Source: Antilocapra americana
Lineage: Eukaryota > Chordata > Mammalia > Artiodactyla > Antilocapridae
NCBI GenBank assembly: GCA_007570785.1
Contig: ML660777.1
Location: 1,319,845 to 1,383,844, forward strand
DNA length: 64,000 bases
Direction: 5' to 3'
Positions 34,135-45,309 of the stretch are shown here, piece after piece (positions within the stretch are counted from its first letter, which is position 1; every line of letters begins with the position of its first letter). The notes beneath the pieces were generated by a model. The model saw only the letters and a program-made list of their open reading frames with translations, was not told the origin of the DNA and did not search any database. Position numbers and translations under genes: made by a program.

Positions 34135-34339
34135 TGAAAGTGTTAGTCATGTCCGACTCTTTGCAACCCCATGGATTGCAAGTCACCAGGCATCTCTGTC
34201 CATGGAATCCTCCAGGCAAGAATACTAGAGTGGGTAGTCATTCCCTTCTCCAGGGGATCTTCCCAACCCAGGGATCAAACCTGGGTCCCCCACACTACAG
34301 GCAGATTCTTTACCATCTGAGCCACCAGGGAAACACAGA
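34135..34339 (-). repeat. Bov-tA SINE with TSD
   Basis: Flanked by the perfect 13-bp duplication ttgagtctgatag at 34122-34134 and 34340-34352. Full length in reverse orientation. Confidence 0.95.
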
Positions 34340-34433
34340 TTGAGTCTGATAGGTATAGAGTAAAGGGACAAAGTAGGTGATTAAATAGTAAACCCCACTA
34401 CGGGATTATAAGCAGAAAAAATATAGGAGACCC

Positions 34434-35060
34434 TGTAAGTTAATGATTAGTCAAGAAAGCAGGTTTGCTTAACCACAAAACTAAGCAGATTCATTTAGCA
34501 ACAAAACCATGCAACAGAAGCACAAGACATGCCTGCAAACAATAAAACAATGGTGGCACGAGTTGTACCTCCTGCCCAGCGAGCTCACTAAGTTGATGAT
34601 CCCTAGGCCATACTCTCTGCACCCATAAAAACAATAATTTGTAGACCTACCTTGACCATGTAGGGACAAGAAAACTCCCCTGCTCAACCTGGAGGAGGAG
34701 TGGATGATGGAAACATGATGTTTACTCAAGAAAGACAAAGTTCTCCTTCTCTCCTCTTTTCTTTTGATTATAAAACTATAGCCTGGGATTTCCCAGCTGG
34801 TCCAGTGGCTAAGACTCTGTGCTCCCAATGGAGGGGGCCCAGGTTTGATCCCTGGTCAGAAAACTAGATCCCACATACTGTAACCAAGACCCAATGCAAC
34901 CAAATAAAATATATATAAAAAAAAAATAAATAAAACTATAGCCTGATAAGTTCCCGCTTGCCCACTTGTAAACCTCACAAGCATCCTCTTCTAACAAATC
35001 ACTTCTTACGTATTATTTTGCCTTTTGCTGAATTCTTGTCTGCACTGAGACCTAAACGAC
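34434..35060 (+). repeat. Possible solitary LTR of an endogenous retrovirus
   Basis: The block starts with TG near 34434, has ATAAAA-type motifs, and near its end reads 'ttgtctgcactgagacctaa', which resembles R/U5 ends of mammalian ERV LTRs. It is interrupted by a CHR SINE at 34786-34929. No internal retroviral genes are visible. I cannot name a family, and unique DNA remains possible. Confidence 0.3.
34786..34929 (+). repeat. CHR-type SINE with TSD
   Basis: Flanked by the perfect 16-bp duplication ataaaactatagcctg at 34770-34785 and 34930-34945. Head 'ggatttcccagctggtccag', ending in an A/T-rich tail. Confidence 0.95.
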
Positions 35061-35778
35061 TATGGTATCAGAGCTCTTTAGAGTCCTCCAAATGACACCC
35101 AAACTGCTTCAAGTGTATGGTAGAGGATAGGACAGTGAAAGGAGAGAAAGGAGGGTAGAGGATGCCTATCAGTGGCTACTAGTGGCTAACTCCTGCCAAG
35201 GTTTCAGCAGTTGCTACCTTCCTCTAAGCCTGGGACTCAGCAGAAGTGGGCCCATTTCCACTGTTACGGTTCTTGATTTAACAACTACTTTCCCTTCAGT
35301 CTTCCAGGTGGCACAGGCTTCCCACGGTTGCTAGCATCTGGTGCTTTCACATCCCTTGTACTTTCATCTTACCCACACCTCTGTGAAACAGCACTTCCTT
35401 CAACTCTTGTCAAACCTTTTGAGTCAGCCTGCTGTTTACTGCCTGGACCCCCTAAGATAGAGATGAAGGTCAAAGCTTCCCCGGGTTGAGTGTGAGCTTT
35501 GGTGAGCTCGTGACTGTAAACTCAAGAACAAATGGAATCATCAGCTTTACGGCAGGGAATCCTGTAGTAGAAGGTAATGAAGGCAAAAGGACTTAAGGAA
35601 ATAAGCCTCACCTCAGGACTGTCAGTGGGAAAATGACTCTAAAACAAATGCCAAAATCATATAAGCCGGGGTTAAACAGTTGAATACATTCTGAGTAACT
35701 GACTAGTATAGACCATAGGAGTTATTTTAAGAAAGTTTTCTAGAAGTTGTGAATTTTAAAACCATGTCTTGAAAGAGC
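35061..35778. other. Unique intergenic DNA
   Basis: No repeat or gene recognised in about 700 bp. Confidence 0.45.
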
Positions 35779-35901
35779 AATCATTTATTTATTGGCCACA
35801 CTGTGTAGCTTGTGGGATTTTAACTCCCTGACCAGAGATCAAACTTGATCCACAGCAGTGAAAACATGGAATCCTAACCCCTGGACCACCAGAGAATTCC
35901 C
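35779..35901 (-). repeat. CHR-type SINE
   Basis: 'tcatttatttattggccaca', 'cttgtgggattttaactccc' and a diverged reversed head 'ctggaccaccagagaattcc'. Confidence 0.78.
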
Positions 35902-35947
35902 AATAATGAAATTATTGAAAAGACTTGAAAGATATTATGAGTACTGG

Positions 35948-36143
35948 TGGGCTTTCCAGGCGGCTCTGGGGTTAGGAGTCCACCTGCCAATGCAGGAGAG
36001 GCAGGTTCGACCTCTAGGTTGCGAAGACCCCCCCAGAGGAGGAAATGGCAACCTGCTCCCATATTCTTACCTGGAAAACCCCTTGGACAGAGGAGCTGGT
36101 GGGCTATAGTCCATGGGGTCACAAAGAGTCAGAAGAACACATA
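35948..36143 (+). repeat. Bov-tA SINE
   Basis: Head 'gggctttccaggcggctctg' to 'gtcacaaagagtcagaag'. The terminal part is shortened. Confidence 0.85.
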
Positions 36144-38004
36144 TGCATGCATGTGAATGCTGGTGGATTTAGGAAGGAATAAAGTGGGATGCTATGTTCT
36201 ATTTTTTAAAACAGTTTTTTTGAGATACAATTCACCCATTTAAAGTGTATAATTCATTGCATTTGAGCACATTTCCAGGGTTGTAAATAACTACAATAAC
36301 TAAATAACTACAATACCTACAGCCTAAATTTAGAACATTTTCATGCCCTTGAAAAGGAACTTTGTACCTATTAGCAGGCAATCCTCATTCACCCACACCC
36401 ACTGCCTTACCTCAAGCCCTAAGCACCACTAATCCACTTTATGTCTCTATAAATAGGCCAATGGAGAATATTTTATACAAATGGAATCATGCAATACATG
36501 GTGTTTTGTGACTGACTTCTTTCACTTAGCAAAATGTTTTCAAGAATCATCCCTTGATACATGTCAGAGTGTATATCAGTACTTTAATTCTTATTTCTAA
36601 ATAATATTTTATTGTATGGATATATACATACTATGTATTCAGTCATCAGTGAATGTAAATTTGTGTTGTTTCCATTAAAAAAAAATGCTGCTGCTCTGGA
36701 CATTCATATACAAGTTTTTGTGATGTTTTCATTTCTCCTGGGTATATCCTTAAAAGTGATATTGCTGAGTGATATGGTAATTCTGTTTATCTTTGAGGAA
36801 CTGCCAAACTTTTTCTAAAGCAGCTGTGCCATCTTGAATTCTTACCAGTAAGGAACAAGGGTTCCAACTTTTCTACATCTGCATCAACTCTCACTATAAT
36901 GTCTCTTTTTGTTTATAACCATCCTAGTGAGTGTGGTGTAGTATCTGAAAGTGGTTTTGATTTCTATTTCCTTAATGACAAATGCTGTTGAGCATCTATT
37001 TGTGTGCTTATTGGTCATTTAGATATCTTCTTTGGAGAATGATTCATTCAAATTCTTTGCCATTTAAAAGCCGAGCTGTCTTTTTATTACTAAACTGCAC
37101 TAGTTCATATTCTGATTACAAGTCCCTTATCAGATAAATAGTTTGAAAATAGCTTCTCTTATTCTGGGGTTGTCTCTTCACTTCCCTGATGTTATTTTTT
37201 GGACCATAAAAGTTTTTATTTTTAAAATTTATCTATTTTTTAATTGAAAGATAATTGCTTTATAGAATTTTGTTGTTTTCTGTCAAACATCAACATGAAT
37301 CAGCATTGATGCACATATAAAAGCTTTTATTTTTGATGTAGTCCAATTTATACTTTCTTTTAGCACTTTGGCATCATACTCAATATCTAAGAAACTATTG
37401 CTTAATCTAAGGTCAAAAAGACTTATATCTATGTTTTCTCCTAAGAGTTTTACAGCTAGCTCTTATATTTAGAATTTTGAACTGTTGGAGCTAATTTTTG
37501 TGCAGAGTGTGAGGAAGGTGTCCAACTTTATTCTTTTTCATATGGATATTCAGTTGTTTCAGCACCATATATTGAAATTACTATTCTTTATCCCATTGAA
37601 TTGTCTTGATACCCTCCTTTAAAAAATCAATTTGCCATATATGTTAGGGCTTATTTCTGGACTTCCAGTTCTATTTCATTGATCTATGTGTCTTTATTTA
37701 TACCAGCACCACTGTCTTGATTAGTATAGCTTTGAAGTAAGTTTTGAGATTGGGTATTGTGAGTCTTTCAAATCTGTTCTTTTTCTTTTCAGAATGTTTG
37801 GGCTGCTCTGGGTCCCCTTATAGGGGTTGAGTTGAAAACATAAATCAATTTGGGGAGTGCTGCCATCTTATAAATATTAAGCGTTCTGATCAATGACCAT
37901 GGGGTGTTTTTCCATTTAATTATATCTTGACTTTCTTTCAACAATGTTTTGTGGTGTTTAGCATATAAATCTTTCACTCTTATTGTTAAATTTATACCTA
38001 AGTA

Positions 38005-38228
38005 CATACATGCATGCTGAGTCACTCTCATGTCTAATTCTGTAGGACCTCATGGACTGTAGCCCACCAGGTTCCTCTGTCCATGGGATTTCCCAAGCAA
38101 GAATACTGGAGCTTGTTGCCATTTTCCTCCTCCAGGGGATCTTCCTGACCCAGGGATAGAACTTGCATTCCCTGCATCTTGGGCATTTGCAGGTAGATTC
38201 TTTACCACTGAGCCACCTGGGAAGCCTG
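38005..38228 (-). repeat. Bov-tA SINE inserted in L1
   Basis: Flanked by the perfect 11-bp duplication atacctaagta at 37994-38004 and 38229-38239. Full length in reverse, with a short extra piece in the head region near 38180-38195. Confidence 0.93.
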
Positions 38229-39610
38229 ATACCTAAGTATTTTAGTCTATTTGATGCTATGATATTAATGACATTTTCAAAAATTTATTGTTAGTGTAAA
38301 CAGAATTATATTGATCTTATATTCTGCAATCATGCTAAACTCATTTATTATTTAATAGTTGCTTTGTAGATTTCATAACACTTTCTATGTACAAAACCAT
38401 GTGATCTGCAAATAGATGTAGTTTTACTTTTTTCTTTATGATGTGGAAAGCTTTTATTTCATTTTCTTGCATAATTACCCTGACTGGAACCTTCAGTAAA
38501 ATGTTAAATAGAAGTGGACATCCTTATTTTGTTCCTAAGGAGAAATGCATTTATTCTTTCTTTATTAAATTTGATGAATTTTTTGGTTGATGCCTCATAT
38601 CAGGCAGAGGAAGTTCACTTCTATTCTTAGAATGTTGAGAAAAAATTATTTTAATCATGAGAGGGTGCTAAATTTTGTTAAATATGTTTTCTGTGTCTAA
38701 TGAGATGATTACGTGATTGTGTCCCTTATTCTAGTAATATGATACATTATATTAATTGACTTTGGATCATAAGCCAATCCTGCATTCTTGAGACAAATCC
38801 CATTTGATCATGGTATAGAAACTTTCTAATACATTGCTGAATTAAGTTCGCTAGTATTTTGCTCAGGATTTTTGTGTCTATGTACATGTAAGATGTTAAT
38901 ATAAGGGATATTGGTCTGTAGGTTTCTTTAGTTGCAATGTCTTTCCTGGTTTTCCTACCAGGGTAATACTTGCCTTATTGAATGAATTTAGATTGAATTT
39001 GAAAGTGTTCTTCTATTTCTTGAAAAAAAGTCAGTGAAGGATTCATGTTAATTATTTTTGGATGATTTGTAGAATTCACCAGTGAAGCCATCTGGGTTTG
39101 GGTTTCTTTGCTTGAAGTTTTAATATTACTCTTTTAATATCTTTACCAGTTATAAGACTATTCAGACTTTCTATTTATTCTTAAGTCAGTTTTGGTAACT
39201 TGTATATATACCTAGGAATCTGCGTTCCATTTAAGTTATCTGATTGTTTGATGCACAGTTGTTCACAGTATTCTTTTATAATCCTTTTTATTTCCACTAC
39301 CTAGGTTGGTGATGATATCTCTTCTCTCATTTCTTATTTTAATTATTTGAGTCTTTTCTCTGTGAGTAGGCTAGCTAAAAGTTTATCAGTTCTGTTGATT
39401 TTATCAAAGAACCAACTTTTAGTTTCATTGATTTTCTCTAGCATTTTTCAAAGTCCATTTCATTGATTTCTGCTCTAGTCTTTAAATTTCATCCCTCTGA
39501 TTTCTCTTTCTTTTTATTCTTCTTCTCCCCCTCACCCCTCTCCTTTTTCCTCTTCCTTCTTATTCACCTTCTTTGCCTTCTTCCTCTTCTACTTTCTCCT
39601 TTTTTTTTTT

Positions 39611-40002
39611 AACATAAATTAATTCATTTATCATGATTAGCAATGTTTCAAATGGTAGAGCTTCTACTGGTTTTTAAATTTCTGCAATCTTCTGATGATG
39701 AATTTTACTGTGATGGAAGAAGTGGTGTGTAGGTCCAGGCACAACCTCCTACTGTTTTCATGTAGACATTAGAATGCCAAATCCTCATAGCTCATCTCTT
39801 TATCTTGGTTTTGCCACAGAAGTGAGAAAATAAAAACATGACGTTCAACAGCCACATTATCTCAGAATACACGCTGATTTCAATGTTTTTCTCCAATTTC
39901 CCTAGGAAACCATGATGGATCCTGTATTTATGGACAATTTTGTCCTTCTTGGTGCATTGAGACATGTTATTGCAAACTAGGTCTGAGCCCAGAGAACTTT
40001 AG
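39611..40002 (-). pseudogene. RPL37A: RPL37A processed pseudogene
   Basis: Read on the minus strand, this is a decayed copy of the mRNA for 60S ribosomal protein eL43 (RPL37A). The 5' UTR-like 'ctctgggctcagacctag' precedes an ATG at 39965-39963 followed by codons for T-K-K. Later 'ttctgtggcaaaaccaagat', 'tgaaaacagtaggagg' and 'gcctggacctac' match the zinc-finger half of the protein. The stop-equivalent TAG is at 39666-39664, then a 3' UTR 'aagctctaccatttgaaac' and a poly-A tract (poly-T at 39601-39610 on the plus strand). It has no introns and several frame-breaking changes (about 302 bp instead of 279), so it is not functional. It sits inside the old L1. Confidence 0.88.
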
Positions 40003-40415
40003 TTCTTTTTTTAACATAGGCATTTTACAATTATACACTGCCCTCTAAGCACTGCTTTAGCTGCAGCCCATACGTTTTGGTTCATTGTATTCTTTTATTT
40101 CATCTCAAAACATTTTCTAATTTTCCTTACAATTTCTTCTTTGATGCATTGGTATTTGGAAGTGTGTTAATTAATTTTCCAATATTTATGAATTTACCCA
40201 ATTTTCTTCACTACTTTATTCCAATCATGGCCAGAAAACATATTTTGTATGATTTCAATCTTTTCATATTGAGTCTTATTTTATGGATTAACTTATGGCC
40301 CATTGTAGAGAATGTTTCACTTGTGCTGAGATAAATGTGGCTGTTGGATGTCATGTTTCTATTTTTTAATCAGGTTTAAAGTATAGAGGTGCCTGGAATC
40401 AAACACATCTTCTTT

Positions 40416-40499
40416 ACCTTCTGTGCTTAGTCACACAGTCATGTCTGACGCTGTGACCCCATGGACTGTAGTCTGTAATGCTCCTCTGTCCATGGACCT
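40416..40499 (-). repeat. Bov-A fragment
   Basis: 'gcttagtcacacagtcatgt' to 'gctcctctgtccatgga'. Only the 3' third of the element remains. Confidence 0.75.
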
Positions 40500-40705
40500 T
40501 GGTCAAATTGGGAGAAGAAGAATAATTTTAATCATGTTATTAGATACATAGATAAGTATTGATATATAGATTACATAGTTATAGACTATTTTTGCAGCAT
40601 GGGGACATATCATACGACTTTGAGAATAAGGCTGTAGGAAGTAATAACACAATGGATCTAAGACTCCCCAGTCAGACTTTATGACACATGTGTGCATGTG
40701 TGCAT

Positions 40706-40910
40706 GGGTGATAAGTTGCTTCAGTCATATGCAACTCTTTGCAACCCTATGGACTGTAGCCCACCAGGCTCCTCTCTCATGGCGATTTTCTAGGCAAGAA
40801 TACTGGTTGCTATGCCCTCCTCCAGGGGATCTTCCTGACCCAAGGATCTAATCCACATCTCTTATATCTCCTACACTGGCAGGCAAGTTCTTCACCACTA
40901 GTACCACTCA
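40706..40910 (-). repeat. Bov-tA SINE
   Basis: 'tgggtgataagttgcttcag' to a diverged reversed head near 40895. Confidence 0.85.
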
Positions 40911-41004
40911 CACGTTTCAAGGAAAATCTTAGAAAATTAGAAGACTGGATTCTATGATTCTAGAGGTCCCTTCTAGAGTTAAAATGGTAGGTAAATTATT
41001 AATA

Positions 41005-41172
41005 CATAACTTCTCTATCTCTGACTCTGATCATCATTATTAACCAAGAACATAAGAAACTATCTGAAGGTTTTTGTGAAAATTAAAAGATGACATTTTA
41101 AATTAAGAAAGAAGATGGAAATGACTTACCACAGTGTTTGGTACATAATAAACATATTAGCTGTTTTTTAGA
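41005..41172 (+). repeat. Probable MIR SINE
   Basis: 'cttctctatctctgactctg' and especially 'cacagtgtttggtacataat' followed by 'aaacatattagctg' match the MIR 3' half. Confidence 0.5.
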
Positions 41173-42271
41173 TATGGAGGTTATTTAGATACAGAATGTT
41201 AGATTTTAGATATAGAACTGATATTACCACCAATAAAGAAGGGTTTATCATTAATTTTTCTTCCTTCAAGTAGAAGATACAGGGGATCTTTGGCAGTGCT
41301 TTAAGGTTTTTGAAACTCTGGCCTGATTTTCTTTCCTTGCTCTAAACGAAGAGAACAGAATATCTTACTTCTGGCAGAGGCAAAGAGGTTTTTTTTTCCT
41401 TTAAACCAGATCCCTGAAATGTATTCTAGTTACCTAAAAATGTTAGACCAGTTGGTGAGGATGTTATAACGGAAATAAGCATCTGATGGACACAGGAAGG
41501 TCAGACTAGATAACTTCTTACATCCTTCCAACTTTGAGTCTGCTGAGCTAGACAGTAGAGGTTATGAAATCATCTTGTGACTCTGATCACACTAATGAAA
41601 AGGACGCATTAGTCAATTTATTTCTTGGAACTATATTAAGGTTTTTAGTCTTCCATATTCAGTTAACTAAATTATTTCTGACAGTATGTTATGGTAATGT
41701 GGTCATAGGAAAGAGTTAATTCATTTCTACCCCAAAGCAATTTACTACCTCTCAAGTGTAGCATAAGAACTACAATGTGTTGCTTAACGGATATTCATGC
41801 ATCAGTGGAAACAAGCCCTAGGAACTTAAAAGTTTCATTTCCCCCTCAGCATCTTGACTACATTCCCTGATTCTAGAAACCATCATTCAAATGTGAGGAA
41901 GGACTGGATAGGCACCCTATAAATTTACTCTGATTTAAGAGTTGAGAATTTGTAACTAAAGATAACATCCTGAAGTAATGTTTTGCTTCTTGTGCCCCCT
42001 CCAATTTAGTTTGACCTTTCACTCCAAAGGCTTCTTAAATGTACATACTTCTCAGGAAGAAAACCCTGAGAACTTCTTAAAGGACTCAAATGATATCAGG
42101 ATGCATAAATCTTATAGCACTAATAAATGCTGAAAAGTAAGTATCTAAAGTCTAAATTATGAAAAAGAAATCTTTACAATGTCATATTGCCCCATAAAAT
42201 ATTACTAAGTTTCCTGGGATTGGTTATAGTTTAAAATTCACATAGTCTCATAAAACCATTCTCTAAAACAA
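41173..42271. other. Unique AT-rich intergenic DNA
   Basis: About 1.1 kb with no recognised repeat, exon or RNA. Confidence 0.45.
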
Positions 42272-42350
42272 GGGTCCCCAACCCTGGGGCCATGGACTGG
42301 AACATGACCACACAGCAGAAGGTGAGCAGTGGGCTAGCAAGTGAAGTTTC
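42272..42350 (+). repeat. Possible hAT DNA transposon end
   Basis: 'gggtccccaaccctggggcc' and 'cacacagcagaaggtgagca' resemble the terminal segment of a mammalian hAT transposon family. Only about 80 bp can be followed. Confidence 0.45.
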
Positions 42351-42466
42351 ATTGCTTCAATTCTATCCTAGGATAGAGGGAGTGCTCAATAGTTATTTGT
42401 TTTATTCTTTGAATGAATTCTCTCCTTTAACATATAAACAATTATCTATAGTTGCAAAGTATTTTA

Positions 42467-42730
42467 TTTTAAACTTTTAAATTTTTAATTGCAGTAGATT
42501 TACAATATTATACGTTTCAGGTGTACAGCACAGTGATTCAGTATTTTACAGATTATACTCCATCAAATATTATTATATAATAATGGCCATAATTCTTTAT
42601 CTGATATAATATAAATTTGTTGCTATTTTATAAATAGGAGTTTTTAATCTCTTAATCCCATACACATAATTTGTCCTATCACACTTCTGTCTCTCCTTTG
42701 ATAACCATTAGTTTGTTTTGTATATCTGTG
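42467..42730 (-). repeat. L1 3' end, part of a chimeric insertion
   Basis: It starts with the reversed A-rich tail and continues 'tttacaatattatacgtttc', 'gtacagcacagtgattcag', the artiodactyl L1 3' end. Directly adjoining is a Bov-A piece, and a single 20-bp duplication encloses both: tatagttgcaaagtatttta at 42447-42466 and a 19/20 copy at 42849-42868. Confidence 0.85.
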
Positions 42731-42848
42731 TAGTTGCTAAGTCATGTCCAACTCTTTTGAGACCCCATGGACTGTAGCCTGCCAGGCTCCTCTGTCCATG
42801 GGATTCTCCAGGCAAGAATACTGAAGTGGGTTGCCATTTCCTTCTCCA
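42731..42848 (-). repeat. Headless Bov-A, 5' part of the chimeric insertion
   Basis: 'agttgctaagtcatgtccaa' to 'gccatttccttctcca' is a Bov-A monomer without head, same strand as the adjoining L1 piece. On the minus strand the order is Bov-A, L1 3' end, A-tail. Confidence 0.85.
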
Positions 42849-42976
42849 TATAGTTGCAAAGTATTTCAAATGCTTGCAGAATGCCCTGCATGCTTTATTT
42901 ATGAGTTACTTAACAATATTTCAACTCAAGAAAAACTATGATCATCTGATAGGAAATTTATAGACTTATTAAAAGT

Positions 42977-43187
42977 GTTGTTGCTGTTTAGTCGCTAAGT
43001 CATGTCTGACTCTTGCAACCCCATGGACTATAGCCTGCCAGGCTCCTCTGTCCATGGGATTTTCCAGGCAAGAATACTGGAGCAGGTTGCCATTTCCTTC
43101 TCCAGGGGATCTTCCCCAGCCAAGGATCAAACTCCGGTCTCCTGCATTGCAGGCGAATTCTTTACCTCAGAGCCACCAGGGAAGCCC
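42977..43187 (-). repeat. Bov-tA SINE
   Basis: 'ttgttgctgtttagtcgcta' to the reversed head 'gagccaccagggaagcccc'. Flanks show an imperfect 11-bp duplication (tattaaaagtg / tattggaagtg). Confidence 0.9.
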
Positions 43188-43288
43188 CTATTGGAAGTGG
43201 GAAATTGCCAAATAAGGAGTTATGGTAAAATGTATTTCAAGTCAACAATTTAGTGTATTTTCTTTTTATGGATGCTATTTCCCTTAAA

Positions 43289-43496
43289 GGCTTCCCAGAT
43301 GGCTCAGCGGTAAAGAATCTGCCTGCCAGTGCAGGAGACGCAGGTTTGATCCCTGGGTTGGGAAGATCTGTAGAAGGAAATGGCAACCAACTGCAATATT
43401 CTTGCTTGGGAAATTCCATGGACAGAGGAGCCTGGCAGGATGCAATCCATGGGATTGTAAAGAGTCAGGCATCACTTAGAGACTGAGCATGCAGAC
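43289..43496 (+). repeat. Bov-tA SINE with TSD
   Basis: Flanked by atttcccttaaa (43277-43288) and atttccctcaaa (43497-43508). The mid-body lacks a few bases near 'gaagatctgtagaagg'. Confidence 0.9.
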
Positions 43497-43581
43497 ATTT
43501 CCCTCAAAATTTGCTTAAGTTATAGCCATACACTAATTTTTACTGAAAGTAGTGCTGATGTATTACACTGATATTTCAAAT

Positions 43582-43737
43582 AGGGTTACCAGATAAAACA
43601 CCAAGAACTGCATAATAACTGGTACAAAAATACCAAATATTGCAGAGTGTACATATATGTGAAATTTGTGTATCTGTAGTTCAAATTTAACTGGATATCC
43701 TGTATTTGTTTTCCTCCTAAATTCGACAACCCTAGCT
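43582..43737. repeat. Palindromic DNA-transposon MITE (MER53-like)
   Basis: The left end 'agggttaccagataaaacac' and right end 'gacaaccctag' are imperfect inverted repeats. The inner right arm 'caaatttaactggatatcct' matches the remembered element. The family name is from memory and uncertain. Confidence 0.5.
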
Positions 43738-44499
43738 TCAAAGTAAATACTGCTCTCATCTTAAAACGTTGTCACAATCAAATAAAACTTGTTTAATAAA
43801 TAAACCCTTAACTGACTGTCTTCAAATACGATGTCTTTAATCTAAGCTATTTTATCATCATCTTGTCTCAGGAAAACAAACAAACTAAGGAAGAAGGTGG
43901 CTTTCCTAGTGACGGCAGGGGTGTGATTCTCCACAGGGCCTCTCCTTTGTAGTTCCCTGAAGTCAGCAGTGGCTCCCTGGGGCAGTGTTGCACCCGAGCC
44001 CAGAGTCCTACCGTCTGTGAATGAATGAATCCTATTTCACACTACAGGCCCTTATCAGTATTCTTTTCCAGAAGTTTCTTCCCTCTTCCGGAAGAGCAGC
44101 CCTGGACACATGGAAATGGTAGATTTCAGCAACAGAGAAATTCTCTTCCCCAAGACCTTTCTTCCCTGAGGTTGACCTCACACTGAGTTTAACCCTCCAC
44201 AACAGCACACCTTTGACTCTTGACCTTTGACTTCACAAGTATAAAAATGTGTGCCTTCAAAGTTTTGCAAAAATCCTTTAAACAAGAGGCAAAGTCAGAG
44301 CCACCATGCAATGCCTCCTCTTCTCAGCACACGCCTTCCTCTTGCCCTTGCCTCCTTCTTACAAACTGCCACCTTCCTACAAACTGCCACCGAATAAGCA
44401 TTGCACACCGAGTCCGCAGAATTTTGGGCACTGGGGCCCTGGGAGATGATAAGTTCCTAAAGTGCTATATTTAGAGCTTGACAGAGCAGCGTCCCTCTC
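43738..44499. other. Unique intergenic DNA
   Basis: No recognised repeat. Contains a short local duplication of 'acaaactgccacc' near 44361-44390. Confidence 0.45.
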
Positions 44500-44615
44500 T
44501 GGTTTTGGCGTGCTGTGCAGCTTGTGGGATCTTAGTTCCTTGACCAGGGAGCGAACCAGGGCCCTCAGTAGTGAGAGTGTGCAGCCCCAACCTCTGGACT
44601 GCCAGGGAATTCCTG
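44500..44615 (-). repeat. CHR-type SINE
   Basis: 'gcttgtgggatcttagttcc' and the reversed head 'ctggactgccagggaattcc'. Confidence 0.78.
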
Positions 44616-44624
44616 ACCGGGCAG

Positions 44625-44790
44625 CATTCTAAGGTAATCATCCTTGAGTCTGTAATTCAAGCTTCCTGAGGTGCAGTCTTCTCGTCTATGAAATGGGGCT
44701 ATGAATACCAGGTAGACCCTTGGGTTACATGAAATATTGGGCCAAAGAACATAGCAAATGCTAAGCAAATGTCACTATTATTCATATAAA
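44625..44790 (+). repeat. MIR-family SINE
   Basis: 'cttcctgaggtgcagtcttc', 'gtctatgaaatggggctatg' and 'catagcaaatgctaagcaaa' follow MIR order. Confidence 0.55.
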
Positions 44791-44810
44791 ATATATTTAA
44801 GAATATGCAA

Positions 44811-44938
44811 GCAGGGCTGTCCCTGGTGGTCCAGTGGTTAGGACTGTGTGCTTCTACAGCAGGGGTATGGGTTCCATTTGTAATCGGGGAGCTAAGATTC
44901 CCATTTGCCGCATAGTGTGACTAAAAATTTTTGAAAAA
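44811..44938 (+). repeat. CHR-type SINE with TSD
   Basis: Flanked by the perfect 16-bp duplication atttaagaatatgcaa at 44795-44810 and 44939-44954. Head 'gctgtccctggtggtccagt'. Confidence 0.93.
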
Positions 44939-45079
44939 ATTTAAGAATATGCAAATATCCATAAATAGTTGCTTTTTCACAAGCAGTACTCTCCAATGTA
45001 ACAAGAATTTTCATCAGGTTTTAGTGGCAACCTAGAAACGGCTTAATAAAGTCTATATATGTAAGTGGTGCTAGAATAA

Positions 45080-45309
45080 TATGTTATGCTCAGTCTCTCA
45101 ATCAGGTCTGACTCTCTTTGACCCCACAGAGTGTAGCCACCTGCCTCCCCGCCAGGCTCTTCTGTCCACGGGATTCTCCAGGCAAGAATACTGGAGTGGG
45201 TTGCCATTTCCAACCCCAGGGGACCTTTCTGACCGAGGGGTCATCGAACCCTCTCGCGCTTCCTGCACTGGCAGGCGGATTCTTCACCACTGTACCACCT
45301 GGGAAGCCC
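45080..45309 (-). repeat. Bov-tA SINE
   Basis: 'tatgctcagtctctcaatca' to the reversed head 'accactgtaccacctggga', with several short insertions. Confidence 0.87.

Larger units (their letters stand above)
36206..40370 (-). mobile_element. Old L1 LINE, about 3.5 kb of 3' UTR and ORF2 relic, antisense
   Basis: It begins 'tttttttgagatacaattca' (reversed 3' UTR) and runs through 'ttcatttctcctgggtatat', 'ccagttctatttcattgatc', 'cctgcattcttgagacaaat' and 'tggtctgtaggtttctttag', which are reversed L1 ORF2 reverse-transcriptase text. All frames are broken, so it is inactive. Two younger insertions interrupt it: a Bov-tA at 38005-38228 and an RPL37A processed pseudogene at 39611-40002. A pyrimidine-rich tract occupies 39500-39610. 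Confidence 0.85.
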
